Below, in pieces: positions 7,192 to 15,436 of a DNA stretch of 21,807 bases (the stretch's first letter is position 1; each line of letters begins with the position of its first letter). The translations under genes were made by a program, and so were the position numbers. This stretch comes from Oscillospiraceae bacterium (GTDB taxonomy: Bacteria > Bacillota_A > Clostridia > Oscillospirales > Oscillospiraceae). The stretch is taken from positions 1 to 21,807 of the forward strand of contig SVLG01000034.1 in NCBI GenBank assembly GCA_015068055.1, read 5' to 3'. Under the pieces are notes generated by a model, which did not search any database, was not told the DNA's origin, and worked only from the letters and a program-made list of their open reading frames with translations.

Positions 7192-7962
7192 TCAGAATGT
7201 GAGATTGCCTTCCAGCGTACTCACAACGATGGCGCAGAATTCACGCACGGCGTAGTGGACATAGCCCCAGGGTGTGGAGCGGGCGGGGATGCCGTGGTAG
7301 TGGAGATCGGCCACGTCCCGGGCGGATGCCAGCGCCCGGAAAACGTGGAAGTCGCTGGTGACGATGCCGATGTCCACGGCGCCGTCCGGCAGCAGCGGCA
7401 GAGAGAACTGAATGTTCTCCACGGTGCTGGTGGACTTGTCCTCCAGAAGAATGCGTGCCGGCTCGATGCCCAGGGCAATGAGGTTATCATAGATGCATTG
7501 GGCCTCGCTGATGCCCTCGTCCTCGCCCTGCCCGCCGGAGGCGATGCAGAGGGTGTCGGGGTTTTCTTCCAGGTAGGCGGCGGCGGCCCGGATGCGCTGG
7601 TCGAGGGCGCCGGAGGGAGTGGTGACGTTGACTTTGGCACCCAGCACGATGATGCAGGGGAGATCCTCCGGGGCCTTTTTGAAGCTGCCGCTGACCACAA
7701 AGGCCTCCACAAAAAAGAAAAAACTGAAGCCGGCGATGAGGGCGCAGCGCCAGAGGGTGATGAACCAGCCGGGCAGGGGTACGGGCAGACCCGTGGCAAG
7801 GGACCAGCGCACCAGTGCGTAGCGCACAAAACAGACCAGCGCGGCCAGCGGCCAGAGCCAGAGCATGGACTGGCGGAAGTTGACGGCAAGGCCCATGCCC
7901 AGATAGTAGCCGAGGCAGAGTATGCCCACGGCGAGGATGCAGTTATTGAGAGCCTGACGCAT
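7192..7962 (-). CDS. YdcF/SanA-family (DUF218) membrane protein
   Basis: This 256-residue protein has three hydrophobic segments (about residues 8-28, 33-50 and 67-91) followed by a DUF218 domain. Domain hallmarks are CIIVLGAKV (103-111), SGALDQRIRAA (117-127), IASGGQGEDEGISEAQ (140-155), GIEPARILLEDKSTSTVENI (165-184) and IVTSDFHVFRA. Members such as SanA and ElyC are linked to envelope integrity or polyprenyl-carrier metabolism in other bacteria, but the biochemical activity is not settled. The start ATG follows AAAGGAA. It leads the two-gene minus operon and is divergent from the two-component operon. Confidence 0.88.
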   Translation of the reverse strand: MRQALNNCILAVGILCLGYYLGMGLAVNFRQSMLWLWPLAALVCFVRYALVRWSLATGLPVPLPGWFITLWRCALIAGFSFFFFVEAFVVSGSFKKAPEDLPCIIVLGAKVNVTTPSGALDQRIRAAAAYLEENPDTLCIASGGQGEDEGISEAQCIYDNLIALGIEPARILLEDKSTSTVENIQFSLPLLPDGAVDIGIVTSDFHVFRALASARDVADLHYHGIPARSTPWGYVHYAVREFCAIVVSTLEGNLTF

Positions 7963-7991
7963 GAACGATTCCTTTCAGCAAAGTTTTCCGC

Positions 7992-8020
7992 ATTATAGCA
8001 CAGTTCCGGCCCAAGGGCAA
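7992..8020 (-). promoter_or_regulatory. Promoter for the ydcF-like/PLP enzyme operon
   Basis: On the minus strand TTGCCC (8020-8015), a 17-base spacer, and TATAAT (7997-7992) with an extended -10 TGC immediately before it. It lies 29 bases upstream of the start codon. Confidence 0.65.
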
Positions 8021-8026
8021 GTGCGC

Positions 8027-8055
8027 TTGACACCGGAATGGAAAAGACATATTAT
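8027..8055 (+). promoter_or_regulatory. Promoter for the two-component/hemZ operon
   Basis: A perfect TTGACA (8027-8032) is followed after 17 bases by TATTAT (8050-8055). A perfect TATAAT overlaps at 8055-8060, but with a 22-base spacer. The promoter lies 6 bases from the -35 of the divergent promoter, so the two operons share one control region. Confidence 0.65.
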
Positions 8056-8089
8056 ATAATTTGAATGATTATGCGTTGGAGGCGAAAAC

Positions 8090-8761
8090 ATGACGAACAT
8101 ACTGGTGGTGGAGGACAATGCCGGGCTTCGCAAGCTCATGGGCATCCATCTGCGCCGGGGCGGCTACACGGTCTTTGACGCAGAGGACGGGCTGCAGGCG
8201 CTGGAAGTGCTGGATCATAACCCCATCCACCTGATCGTGGCCGACGTGATGATGCCCCGCATGGACGGCTGGGAGCTTACAAGAGAGCTGCGGGAGGCCG
8301 GCGTACACATCCCCCTCCTTCTGGTCACGGCCAGGGATACACTGGAGGATAAAAAGACCGGTTTTACTCTGGGTGCGGATGATTACCTGACAAAGCCGGT
8401 GGATTTTGAGGAGTTGCTTCTGCGCATCGGAGCGCTGCTGCGCCGCTGCCGGCTGCAGCAGGACAACACCCTGCGGGTGGGCAGCTGCACTCTCAACGCC
8501 GAGACGCTGATGGTGGAGGGCCGGGACTGGGCGCTGGAGCTGCGGCCCCGGGAGTTTGCCCTGTTGGAAAAACTCCTTTCCAGTCCCATGAAGATATTCA
8601 CCCGTCAGATGCTTATGGATGAGATCTGGGGCTATGACAGCGAGAGCGACCCGCGCACCGTGGACACTCACATAAAGCGCCTTCGTGAAAAACTCTCTGT
8701 AACGGCGGACTTTGAGATCCAGACCGTCCGGGGGCTGGGCTATCGGGCGGTGGTCAGATGA
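8090..8761 (+). CDS. OmpR/PhoB-family response regulator
   Basis: This 223-residue protein has a receiver domain (1-115) with the acidic pocket E8-D9, phospho-acceptor D52 in VADVMMPRMDGW, T80 and K102 in LTKPVDF. A winged-helix DNA-binding domain follows (about 126-223), with ELRPREFALLEKL, DEIWGYDSESDPRTVDTHIKRLREKL and TVRGLGYRAV. The histidine kinase encoded next should phosphorylate it. The start ATG follows TTGGAGG at good spacing. Its stop overlaps the kinase start as ATGA. It probably autoregulates the operon, though no clear direct-repeat box was identified. Confidence 0.95.
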   Translation: MTNILVVEDNAGLRKLMGIHLRRGGYTVFDAEDGLQALEVLDHNPIHLIVADVMMPRMDGWELTRELREAGVHIPLLLVTARDTLEDKKTGFTLGADDYLTKPVDFEELLLRIGALLRRCRLQQDNTLRVGSCTLNAETLMVEGRDWALELRPREFALLEKLLSSPMKIFTRQMLMDEIWGYDSESDPRTVDTHIKRLREKLSVTADFEIQTVRGLGYRAVVR

Positions 8762-9834
8762 TGCGGAAAATACGATCACGCCTGACCATCATCGTGCTGC
8801 TGGCCGTGATCGGTACAGCGGCGCTGTCGCTGACGCTCTCCTTTCTGGTGCGAAACGGGATCATCCTGCAGCGCGACGATGTGATGCGCCGGCTGATCTT
8901 CGGCTTTCCCCTGCGGGATGTGATCTTGCTGGTACTGGGGATCGGCGCCGGGCTTGCTCTGGTGCTGATGGCTTCCCGCAGCACGGTGAACCCCGTGGTG
9001 GAGCTGAACCGGGCCACCAAGGAGATTGCCTCCGGGAACTTTGACATTACCGTGGACATCCGGGACCGCATCGAGGAATTCGGCGAGCTGGAGCGGAATT
9101 TTAACCGCATGGCCGCCGAGCTGAAGACCAACGAATACCTGAGAAAGGATTTTATTTCCAACGTTTCCCATCAGCTGCGCACACCCCTTTCCATCGTACG
9201 GGGTTATGCGGAGCTTCTGGCGGAGGGCGGACTGAGCGAAGACGAGCAGAAGGAATACGCCCGCTATATCGCCGACGAGGCGGCCCGCCTCACGGACCTT
9301 ACCGGAGATATGCTGCGTCTCAGCCGCATAGACAACCATGCGCTGCAGCCCAGACGGGAACGCTTTTGCCTGGACGAACAGCTTCGTCAGGTGATACTCC
9401 GCCACGAGCCGCGCGCCCGGGAAAAGGGCATAGAGATCGTTCCGGCTCTGGACAGAGCGGACTACGAAGGGGACGAGGAACTGCTGGGCCAGATCTGGGA
9501 CAATCTTCTGGATAATGCCGTGAAGTTCACGGACGAGGGTGGCTGTGTGAGCGTGACGCTCCGGGAGCGGGACGGCGGCGTCAGCGTTATCTTCCGGGAT
9601 ACGGGCTGCGGCATGAATGAGGAGACAAAGAGACGGAGCTTTGAACAGTTTTACCGGGGCGACAGCAGCCGCCGCGGCGAAGGAAACGGCCTGGGCCTCC
9701 CCCTTGCCAAACGGGTGGCAGAACTCCACGGCGGCAGCATATGCCTGGAGAGCGAAGAAGGCCGGGGAAGTACCTTTACCGTAACACTGCCGAAGGAGCA
9801 GAGACAGCATGGAAATCATTCTCAAAGGACATGA
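8758..9834 (+). CDS. HAMP-containing sensor histidine kinase
   Basis: This 358-residue membrane kinase has two membrane helices (about 10-30 and 53-73) separated by only some 22 residues, so it has almost no external sensor domain and may sense in or through the membrane or via a partner. A HAMP domain follows (about 74-125), then the H-box SHQLRTPL with H138, the N-box QIWDNLLDNAVKF, the G1 box DTGCGM, and GNGLGLPLAKRV. The residue after the phospho-histidine is Gln rather than the usual Glu. A second ATG lies 3 bases downstream of the start and cannot be excluded. The 3' end overlaps hemZ by 26 bases, so expression of the two is coupled. Confidence 0.94.
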   Translation: MMRKIRSRLTIIVLLAVIGTAALSLTLSFLVRNGIILQRDDVMRRLIFGFPLRDVILLVLGIGAGLALVLMASRSTVNPVVELNRATKEIASGNFDITVDIRDRIEEFGELERNFNRMAAELKTNEYLRKDFISNVSHQLRTPLSIVRGYAELLAEGGLSEDEQKEYARYIADEAARLTDLTGDMLRLSRIDNHALQPRRERFCLDEQLRQVILRHEPRAREKGIEIVPALDRADYEGDEELLGQIWDNLLDNAVKFTDEGGCVSVTLRERDGGVSVIFRDTGCGMNEETKRRSFEQFYRGDSSRRGEGNGLGLPLAKRVAELHGGSICLESEEGRGSTFTVTLPKEQRQHGNHSQRT

Positions 9835-11284
9835 ATATAAATATGCGGCGGAGCAGTCGATGCTGAGCCTCTATCCCGAGGAACGCCCTGTCTACCCGGA
9901 GACGCCGGGGGACGGCGATCTGGTGGAGCTGGAGCTGCGCCGGGGCGGGAAATACGCCGTCTGCGTCGGTCGGCTGCGCCGCGGCGGCGTAAAGAGCCGG
10001 GGCGAGGCCCGGGTGAGGCTGGACATCCTCACCGATGAGGTGACGGAGAACCGCTTTTTGCAGCGCATCGTTAAGCAGGCTTTTTTCAAGGCGGCCATCG
10101 CCGCCGGTCACCCGGTGCCGGTCTGGGGTTCCCTCACCGGCGTCCGGCCGGGCAAACTCTTTATGTCTCTTCTGAGCGAAGGCCTGACGGAGCGGGAAGC
10201 GGCACGGCGCTTTGAAAAGGAATTTGCCGTTTCCCCCGGCCGGGTGCGGCTCTGTGCTGAGAGCGTCCGGGCGGCGTTGGCCGCGAAAGCAAGCCTTACG
10301 GAGCGGGATGTCTGCCTCTACATCGGCATTCCCTTCTGCCCCACCCGCTGTGCCTACTGCAGCTTTGTCAGCGTGGAGGCCACCGGGGCTATGAAAATGC
10401 TGCCGGAGTACCTCTGCGCGCAGGAGAAGGAACTGGCCGCCGTGGCGGAGAGCATCCGCCGCGCGGGGCTTCGTGTGGTCAGCGTCTACATCGGCGGCGG
10501 TACGCCTACTACCCTTTCGGCGGAGCAGCTCCGGCGGCTTTGCACGAAGACCCGGGAACTCTTTGATCTCAGCGAGTGCCGGGAGTTCACCGTGGAGGCC
10601 GGGCGGCCCGACACGGTGACGGCGGAGAAGATGAGCGCTCTGAAGGAATGCGGCGTGACGCGGGTCAGCGTCAACCCCCAGACCATGAGCGACGCGGTGC
10701 TGGCCGCCATCGGCCGCCATCATACCGCGGCGGATATCTATAAGGCCATGGAACTGGTTCGGGAAGCCGATGCCTTTGAGGTCAATATGGACCTCATCGC
10801 GGGCCTTCCCGGCGACACCCCCGATCAGTTTGAGGACACCGTAAAGGCGCTCATCGCCATGGAACCGGAGAACATCACCGTTCACACCCTGGCTCTGAAG
10901 AAGGGTTCCCGCTTCCTGACCGAGGGAACCGCCCTTCCCAGCGGCGAGGAGGTGGGGGAGATGCTGGACCGCTCCGAGGCTTTGCTGCGTGCGGCGGGCT
11001 ATGTGCCCTACTACCTCTACCGGCAGAAGTTTATGTCCGGTTCCTTTGAAAACGTGGGCTGGACGAAGAAGGGAAAGGAAAACCTCTATAACATCTGCAT
11101 CATGGAGGAACTTTGCGGCATCCTGTCCGTAGGCGCCGGCGGCTCCACCAAGCTGGTGGAAAACGGCAGCGTGGAGCGCCTCATGGCTCCCAAGTACCCC
11201 CGCGAATACATCCAGCGCATCGACAGCGTCTGTGCCGACAAGGACGGCATCGTCCGCTTTTACGAGAAGCTTTTGAGTCAATAA
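9809..11284 (+). CDS. hemZ: HemZ-type radical SAM enzyme (coproporphyrinogen dehydrogenase family)
   Basis: This 491-residue protein has a non-catalytic N-terminal region (1-165), a radical SAM core with the 4Fe-4S cysteines C177, C181 and C184 in CPTRCAYCSF, the SAM-binding GGGTPT motif (229-234), and a C-terminal HemN-like region with NVGWTKKGKENLYN. The overall layout, including the N-terminal extension, fits the Firmicute HemZ group. The named reaction is oxygen-independent oxidation of coproporphyrinogen III, but HemN-like proteins also include HemW and others. No other heme genes are nearby, so a heme role is not confirmed by context. The gene overlaps the kinase gene; AAGGAG lies about 10 bases before the ATG. 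Confidence 0.88.
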   Translation: MEIILKGHEYKYAAEQSMLSLYPEERPVYPETPGDGDLVELELRRGGKYAVCVGRLRRGGVKSRGEARVRLDILTDEVTENRFLQRIVKQAFFKAAIAAGHPVPVWGSLTGVRPGKLFMSLLSEGLTEREAARRFEKEFAVSPGRVRLCAESVRAALAAKASLTERDVCLYIGIPFCPTRCAYCSFVSVEATGAMKMLPEYLCAQEKELAAVAESIRRAGLRVVSVYIGGGTPTTLSAEQLRRLCTKTRELFDLSECREFTVEAGRPDTVTAEKMSALKECGVTRVSVNPQTMSDAVLAAIGRHHTAADIYKAMELVREADAFEVNMDLIAGLPGDTPDQFEDTVKALIAMEPENITVHTLALKKGSRFLTEGTALPSGEEVGEMLDRSEALLRAAGYVPYYLYRQKFMSGSFENVGWTKKGKENLYNICIMEELCGILSVGAGGSTKLVENGSVERLMAPKYPREYIQRIDSVCADKDGIVRFYEKLLSQ

Positions 11285-11300
11285 GAAAGGAAGGTCAGCC

Positions 11301-12239
11301 ATGGCATATTATCTCAGTGAGATCAACGAGCGCTGCAAAAAGGACGCGGCGGCCTTTGTGGCCGACTGCGATGCCCTCTATGCGGCGCGGCTGGAACAGG
11401 CGGCGGACCGTATTCTGGAAAACCGCAGCCGCAGCCCCATCGTACTCCTGTCCGGACCCTCCGGCTCCGGCAAGACCACCACATCCATGAAGATCGCCGA
11501 GGTGCTGGAGCGAAAGGGCGTCCGCACCCACTATATCGCCATGGATGACTATTTCCTGGATGTCTCCCCGGAGACCACGCCCCGGCTCCCCGACGGCGGC
11601 TATGACCTGGAGTCGCCCCTTTGCGTGGATATGGAGCTTCTGAACGAGCATTTTTCCATGCTGAGCCGGGGCGAGCAGATCCTTGTGCCCAAGTATGAGT
11701 TTGCCCGGCAGATGCGCGTGGAATACCACGGCCGGCCCCTGCGGCTGGGTGCGGACGAGATCGCCGTTTTTGAGGGGATCCATGCCCTCAACGACGCCAT
11801 CACCGCCGTGCATCCCGAGGCCTTCAAGCTCTATATCAGCGCTCGGAGCAACGTGCTGGATGATGACGGCAAGCTGGTCTTTAAGGGAACGTGGATGCGC
11901 CTTATGCGCCGGACGGTGCGCGATTATCTGTTCCGGGGCACCGACGCGGCAAAGACCCTGCAGCGCTGGGCCAGCGTCCGCCGGGGCGAGAAGCTCTATA
12001 TCTCCCCCTTCAAGGACAAGGCCGATCTGCAGTTTGACTCCTCCTTCGCCTATGAGGTTCCGGCTCTGAACAACATGGCCACGGAGCTTTTCACGGCCAT
12101 GCCCGACGATACCCCCCGCTATCAGGAACTCCGGAGCATACTCCCGGCCTTTGAGCGCTTTGAGGACATTCCCACGGAACTGCTGGCCCCCGACTCCCTG
12201 CTGCGTGAATTTGTAGGCGGCGGCAAGTATATGTACTAA
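11301..12239 (+). CDS. Uridine-kinase-like P-loop nucleoside kinase
   Basis: This 312-residue protein belongs to the uridine kinase/phosphoribulokinase group. It has a Walker A site GPSGSGKT (52-59), the strand-end motif AMDDYFLD corresponding to the DSFY region, ESPLCVDMELL, the VFEGIHAL strand that matches the usual F-EGI motif, and an arginine-rich lid (TWMRLMRRTVRDYLFRG). About 45 residues precede the P-loop, forming an N-terminal helical extension. The substrate is uncertain: uridine/cytidine phosphorylation is known for the family, but this clostridial subgroup is usually annotated only as nucleoside kinase. It lies 16 bases after hemZ, with AAGGAAGG as ribosome site, in the same operon. 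Confidence 0.85.
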   Translation: MAYYLSEINERCKKDAAAFVADCDALYAARLEQAADRILENRSRSPIVLLSGPSGSGKTTTSMKIAEVLERKGVRTHYIAMDDYFLDVSPETTPRLPDGGYDLESPLCVDMELLNEHFSMLSRGEQILVPKYEFARQMRVEYHGRPLRLGADEIAVFEGIHALNDAITAVHPEAFKLYISARSNVLDDDGKLVFKGTWMRLMRRTVRDYLFRGTDAAKTLQRWASVRRGEKLYISPFKDKADLQFDSSFAYEVPALNNMATELFTAMPDDTPRYQELRSILPAFERFEDIPTELLAPDSLLREFVGGGKYMY

Positions 12240-12270
12240 AGACGAAAGAAAAAGAAAGAAGGAAAGCACC

Positions 12271-13626
12271 TTGGCACGGATGAGCCCGGAAGAAAAAAGA
12301 ACCTTTATGCTCACAACACCGATCCCCCGGCTGATCCCCAACATGGCCCTGCCCAGTATTGCGGCCATGCTGGTGACCAGTGCCTATAATCTGGCGGACA
12401 CCTTTTTCGTCAGCAAACTGGGCACCTATGCCACCGGGGCGGTGGGCGTCAACAGCGCTATCGACTCCATCATCATGATGGCCGGGTCTCTGTTGGCGGT
12501 GGGCGCGGCCAGCTTTTCCTCCCGTCTGCTGGGGGCGAGGGAGGATGAACACGCCAAGTGCGTGGTGAGTACCAGCTTTTTCCTGGCCTTTCTTATGGGC
12601 GTTGCTGTGCTGGTGTTCGGCAACCTTTTCCGGGATCCTCTGCTGCGCCTCCTGGGCGCCACCGATGCGCTGATGCCCTATTCCCGGGACTACTGCCGCT
12701 ACATCCTGCTGGCAGCCCCCTTTATGGCCAGCAGCTTTGCTTTGAACCAGTGCCTCCGGGCCGAGGGCAGCGCCGTCTTTTCCATGGTGGGCATGGTCAC
12801 CGGTGCCATTTTGAACATCGGCCTTGACCCCATCTTTATCTTCACCTTCGGCTGGGGTGTGGCCGGTGCCAGCGCCGCCACGGCTATTTCCAAGCTGGTG
12901 AGCTGGTGCATCCTCATGTACCCCTACATCCGCAAAAAGACCCTGCTGGTGATCTCTCCGAAATACTTCAGACCCAACTGGCCCGATCTGGGGGAAGTCT
13001 GCGCCGTGGGCTTTTCCAGCTTTGTGCGCAACGCCCTTTCCACCTTCGCCGCCGTGGTGCTCAACCGCATCGCCGTGGGTTTTGGCGAGTCGGTGCTGGC
13101 GGCGGTGAGCGTGTCCAACCGCATCACCATGTTTATGACCGCAGCCTGTCTCGGCTACGGTCAGGGCTTCCAGCCGGTGGCGGGCTTCTCCTGGGGAGCC
13201 AAACGCTATGACCGGCTGCAGGAGGCCAATCGTTTTGCCATGAGCAGCTGCGTCATCAGCATCAGCGTGGTGGCGCTGCTGGTGGGTATCTTTGCCGAGC
13301 CTCTGCTCCTGCTCTTTACCGAGAGTGACGCGGAGATGATCCGGGTGGGCGTGTTCTCCCTGCGCAGCCAGTGTCTGGCCATGCCGTTCCACGGCTACTG
13401 CATCATTGTGAGCATGCTCTGTGCCGGTATCGGCCGGGCCCGTGCCGCCGCTGTGCTGGGTATGAGCCGTCAGGGCATCTGCTTCTTCCCGGTGCTGCCG
13501 CTGATGGTCTGGGCCTTTGGCCGCTGGGGTGTGGCCAGCGTGCAGGGTGTGGGCGACATTCTCTCCATGATCCCGGCACTGATCATCGCCCGGAAAGTGG
13601 CGAAGGAAGTGGATGCGCTTGCATAA
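12271..13626 (+). CDS. MATE-family efflux transporter
   Basis: This 451-residue transporter has about 12 membrane helices in two related halves. It has MATE features: IPRLIPNMALPSIAAMLVTSAYNLADTFFV at the N-terminus (shown as family-like, within 30 residues of the start), and GYGQGFQPVAGFSWGAKRYDR in the second half. Members export cationic drugs or metabolites in exchange for Na+ or H+. The start is probably the TTG at 12271: the AGGA at 12260-12263 is 7 bases before it, whereas the ATG at 12280 is 16 bases away. It is the last gene of the two-component operon, and no terminator is seen before the next promoter at 13633, so some read-through into the lysine leader is possible. Confidence 0.92.
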   Translation: MARMSPEEKRTFMLTTPIPRLIPNMALPSIAAMLVTSAYNLADTFFVSKLGTYATGAVGVNSAIDSIIMMAGSLLAVGAASFSSRLLGAREDEHAKCVVSTSFFLAFLMGVAVLVFGNLFRDPLLRLLGATDALMPYSRDYCRYILLAAPFMASSFALNQCLRAEGSAVFSMVGMVTGAILNIGLDPIFIFTFGWGVAGASAATAISKLVSWCILMYPYIRKKTLLVISPKYFRPNWPDLGEVCAVGFSSFVRNALSTFAAVVLNRIAVGFGESVLAAVSVSNRITMFMTAACLGYGQGFQPVAGFSWGAKRYDRLQEANRFAMSSCVISISVVALLVGIFAEPLLLLFTESDAEMIRVGVFSLRSQCLAMPFHGYCIIVSMLCAGIGRARAAAVLGMSRQGICFFPVLPLMVWAFGRWGVASVQGVGDILSMIPALIIARKVAKEVDALA

Positions 13627-13632
13627 AAAACG

Positions 13633-13660
13633 TTGACAAATCACGACAAAACGATATAAT
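13633..13660 (+). promoter_or_regulatory. Consensus promoter of the lysine riboswitch transcript
   Basis: Perfect TTGACA (13633-13638) and TATAAT (13655-13660) with a 16-base spacer. It begins only 6 bases after the MATE stop codon. The predicted start near 13667 is just ahead of the aptamer. Confidence 0.85.
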
Positions 13661-13671
13661 GTATTTGCTTT

Positions 13672-13830
13672 GATAGAGGCGCGGCCAAGATGAGTAGGCT
13701 CCCGAAAAAACGGAGGACACCCGTGGGAGCGAAAGGCAAGGCCGCCGAAGGGTTGTTTGTCTTGTCCGGACGGCGACACCTGGGACAGGGGAGAATATCC
13801 GCTGTACTGTCACTTCGGTGGAGAGCTGTC
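13672..13830 (+). promoter_or_regulatory. Lysine riboswitch (L-box)
   Basis: Conserved blocks appear in order: GATAGAGGCGCGGC, AAGATGAGTA, GGAGGAC, GAAAGGCAAGGCCGCCGAAG, GACACCTGGGACAGGGG, then the ACTGTCACTTCGGTGGAGAGC segment spanning 13807-13827 and the closing CTGTC. Helix P1 forms between GATAG (13672-13676) and CTGTC (13826-13830). The adjacent ATCCGC/GCGGAT complementarity (13797-13802 with 13835-13840) may contribute to switching. Lysine binding in this class stabilises the aptamer and permits terminator formation, so the downstream transporter should be repressed by lysine. Confidence 0.93.
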
Positions 13831-13865
13831 AGAAGCGGATGCATAGTGATTTATGTTGTCTCGTT

Positions 13866-13906
13866 TCAGCCATGTTCCCATCGGGAGCATGGCTGATTTT
13901 TATTTT
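13866..13906 (+). terminator. Intrinsic terminator of the lysine riboswitch
   Basis: TCAGCCATG (13866-13874) pairs with CATGGCTGA (13888-13896), continued inside by TCCC/GGGA, and is followed by TTTTTATTTT. It lies directly before the AGGAGG (13907-13912) of the transporter gene. Confidence 0.92.
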
Positions 13907-13921
13907 AGGAGGAAAGAAATT

Positions 13922-15433
13922 ATGTACGGAACCATCTGGGCACTGCTGCCCCCGATTATCGCCATTTCGCTGGCGCTTTTGACCAAGGAAGTCTACTCAT
14001 CTCTCTTTATCGGCATTGTGGTGGGCGCGCTGCTGGTGAACAATTTTGCCCCTGTGGCCACACTGGATACCATCGTGGGCGACGGCTTTATCGGCAGCAT
14101 CACCGATGCCGCCAACGCCGGTATCTTCCTGTTCCTCGTGCTGCTGGGCATCATCGTGGTGCTGATGAACAAGGCCGGCGGCTCCGCTGCCTTCGGCCGC
14201 TGGGCTCAGGAGCATGTCAAGAGCCGTGCCGGCGCCATGCTGGCCACCTTCGCTCTGGGCGTGCTGATCTTTGTGGATGACTACTTCAACTGCCTCACCG
14301 TGGGCGCCGTGATGCAGCCTGTCACCGACAGCCACCGCATCTCCCGGGCCAAGCTTGCCTGGCTCATCGATGCCACCGCCGCCCCCATCTGCATGATCGC
14401 CCCCATCTCTTCCTGGGCCACCGCCGTTTCCGGCGTGGTGGACGAGGGTGTTATGAGCGGCATGGAACTCTTTGTCCGCGCCATTCCCTGGAACTACTAC
14501 AGCCTGCTGACTCTGGTCTTCATCGTGACCATTTCCCTGATGGGCTTTGACTACGGCCCCATGAAGCTCCACGAGCGCAATGCCCGCGAAAAGGGCGATC
14601 TCTTTACCACCGGCGAGTTCAAGGCCGATGCCGAACGTCTGGAGTATAACCCCAAGGGCCGTGTCATGGATCTGGTGATTCCCGTGGTCATCCTTGTGTC
14701 CTCCTGTGTGGGCGGTCTGCTCTACAAGGGCGGCTTCTTCGAGGGCGCTTCCGTGATGGATGCCTTTGCCGGTACCGATGTTTACGGCGGTCTGCCCTGG
14801 GGTGCTATGATTGCCATGGTCGCTATCGCCCTTTATTACATGGTCCGCGGTCTCGTGAGCTTCAAGGAAGCCTGCGGCTGTGTCACCAAGGGCTTTATCA
14901 CCATGGTGCCCGCTCTCACCATCCTGACCTTTGCCGTTACGCTCAAGACCATGACCGGCATGCTGGGTGCTGACGTCTTTGTGGCCGGCCTCATGGAAGG
15001 CGCTTCCCAGACTCTCTACAACATGCTGCCCGCCATCATCTTCCTGGTGGCCTGCGGCCTTTCCTTCTCCATCGGCAGCAGCTGGAGCACCTTCGGCATC
15101 CTCATCCCCATCGTCACCGGCGTTTTCCCGGTGGACAGCACGCTTCTCATCATCGGCGTTTCCGCCTGCCTGGCCGGTGCTGTCATGGGCGACCACTGCT
15201 CCCCCATCTCCGACACCACCATCATGTCCTCTGCCGGCGCCCAGTGCGACCATGTGAACCACGTGGCCACTCAGATCCCCTATGTTCTCACCGTGGCCGC
15301 CGTGTCCTTTGTTTCCTTCATCATCGCCGGCTTCGTGCAGAACGCTGTGGTCTGCCTAGCCATCGGCGTGGTGCTGACCATTGCCACCCTCTTTGTGCTG
15401 CGTCACTTCACCCGCGAAAAGGCTGCTGCCTGA
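13922..15433 (+). CDS. NhaC-superfamily transporter, probable lysine importer (LysW-like)
   Basis: This 503-residue protein has about 12 membrane helices and NhaC/IT-superfamily motifs such as LIFVDDYFNCLTVGAVM, APISSWATAVSGV, SIGSSWSTFGI and GDHCSPISDTTIMSS. By homology alone it would be called a Na+/H+ antiporter. The lysine riboswitch and terminator in its leader instead point to lysine uptake, as proposed for riboswitch-linked NhaC-type proteins named LysW. The start ATG at 13922 is 9 bases after AGGAGG. An upstream in-frame ATG at 13853 lies before the terminator hairpin and is rejected. A methyltransferase gene follows after 3 bases and shares the control. Confidence 0.88.
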   Translation: MYGTIWALLPPIIAISLALLTKEVYSSLFIGIVVGALLVNNFAPVATLDTIVGDGFIGSITDAANAGIFLFLVLLGIIVVLMNKAGGSAAFGRWAQEHVKSRAGAMLATFALGVLIFVDDYFNCLTVGAVMQPVTDSHRISRAKLAWLIDATAAPICMIAPISSWATAVSGVVDEGVMSGMELFVRAIPWNYYSLLTLVFIVTISLMGFDYGPMKLHERNAREKGDLFTTGEFKADAERLEYNPKGRVMDLVIPVVILVSSCVGGLLYKGGFFEGASVMDAFAGTDVYGGLPWGAMIAMVAIALYYMVRGLVSFKEACGCVTKGFITMVPALTILTFAVTLKTMTGMLGADVFVAGLMEGASQTLYNMLPAIIFLVACGLSFSIGSSWSTFGILIPIVTGVFPVDSTLLIIGVSACLAGAVMGDHCSPISDTTIMSSAGAQCDHVNHVATQIPYVLTVAAVSFVSFIIAGFVQNAVVCLAIGVVLTIATLFVLRHFTREKAAA

Positions 15434-15436
15434 GTC

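Noticed and set aside
13853..13921. Upstream ATG start for the NhaC-type transporter
   Set aside because: It precedes and crosses the riboswitch terminator, has no ribosome site, and AGGAGG sits 9 bases before ATG 13922.
9776..15262. Long minus-strand frames (508, 562 and 421 codons) opposite hemZ, the MATE gene and the NhaC-type gene
   Set aside because: All are antisense shadows with His/Gly/Ala-rich, domain-free translations. The plus-strand proteins have diagnostic motifs.
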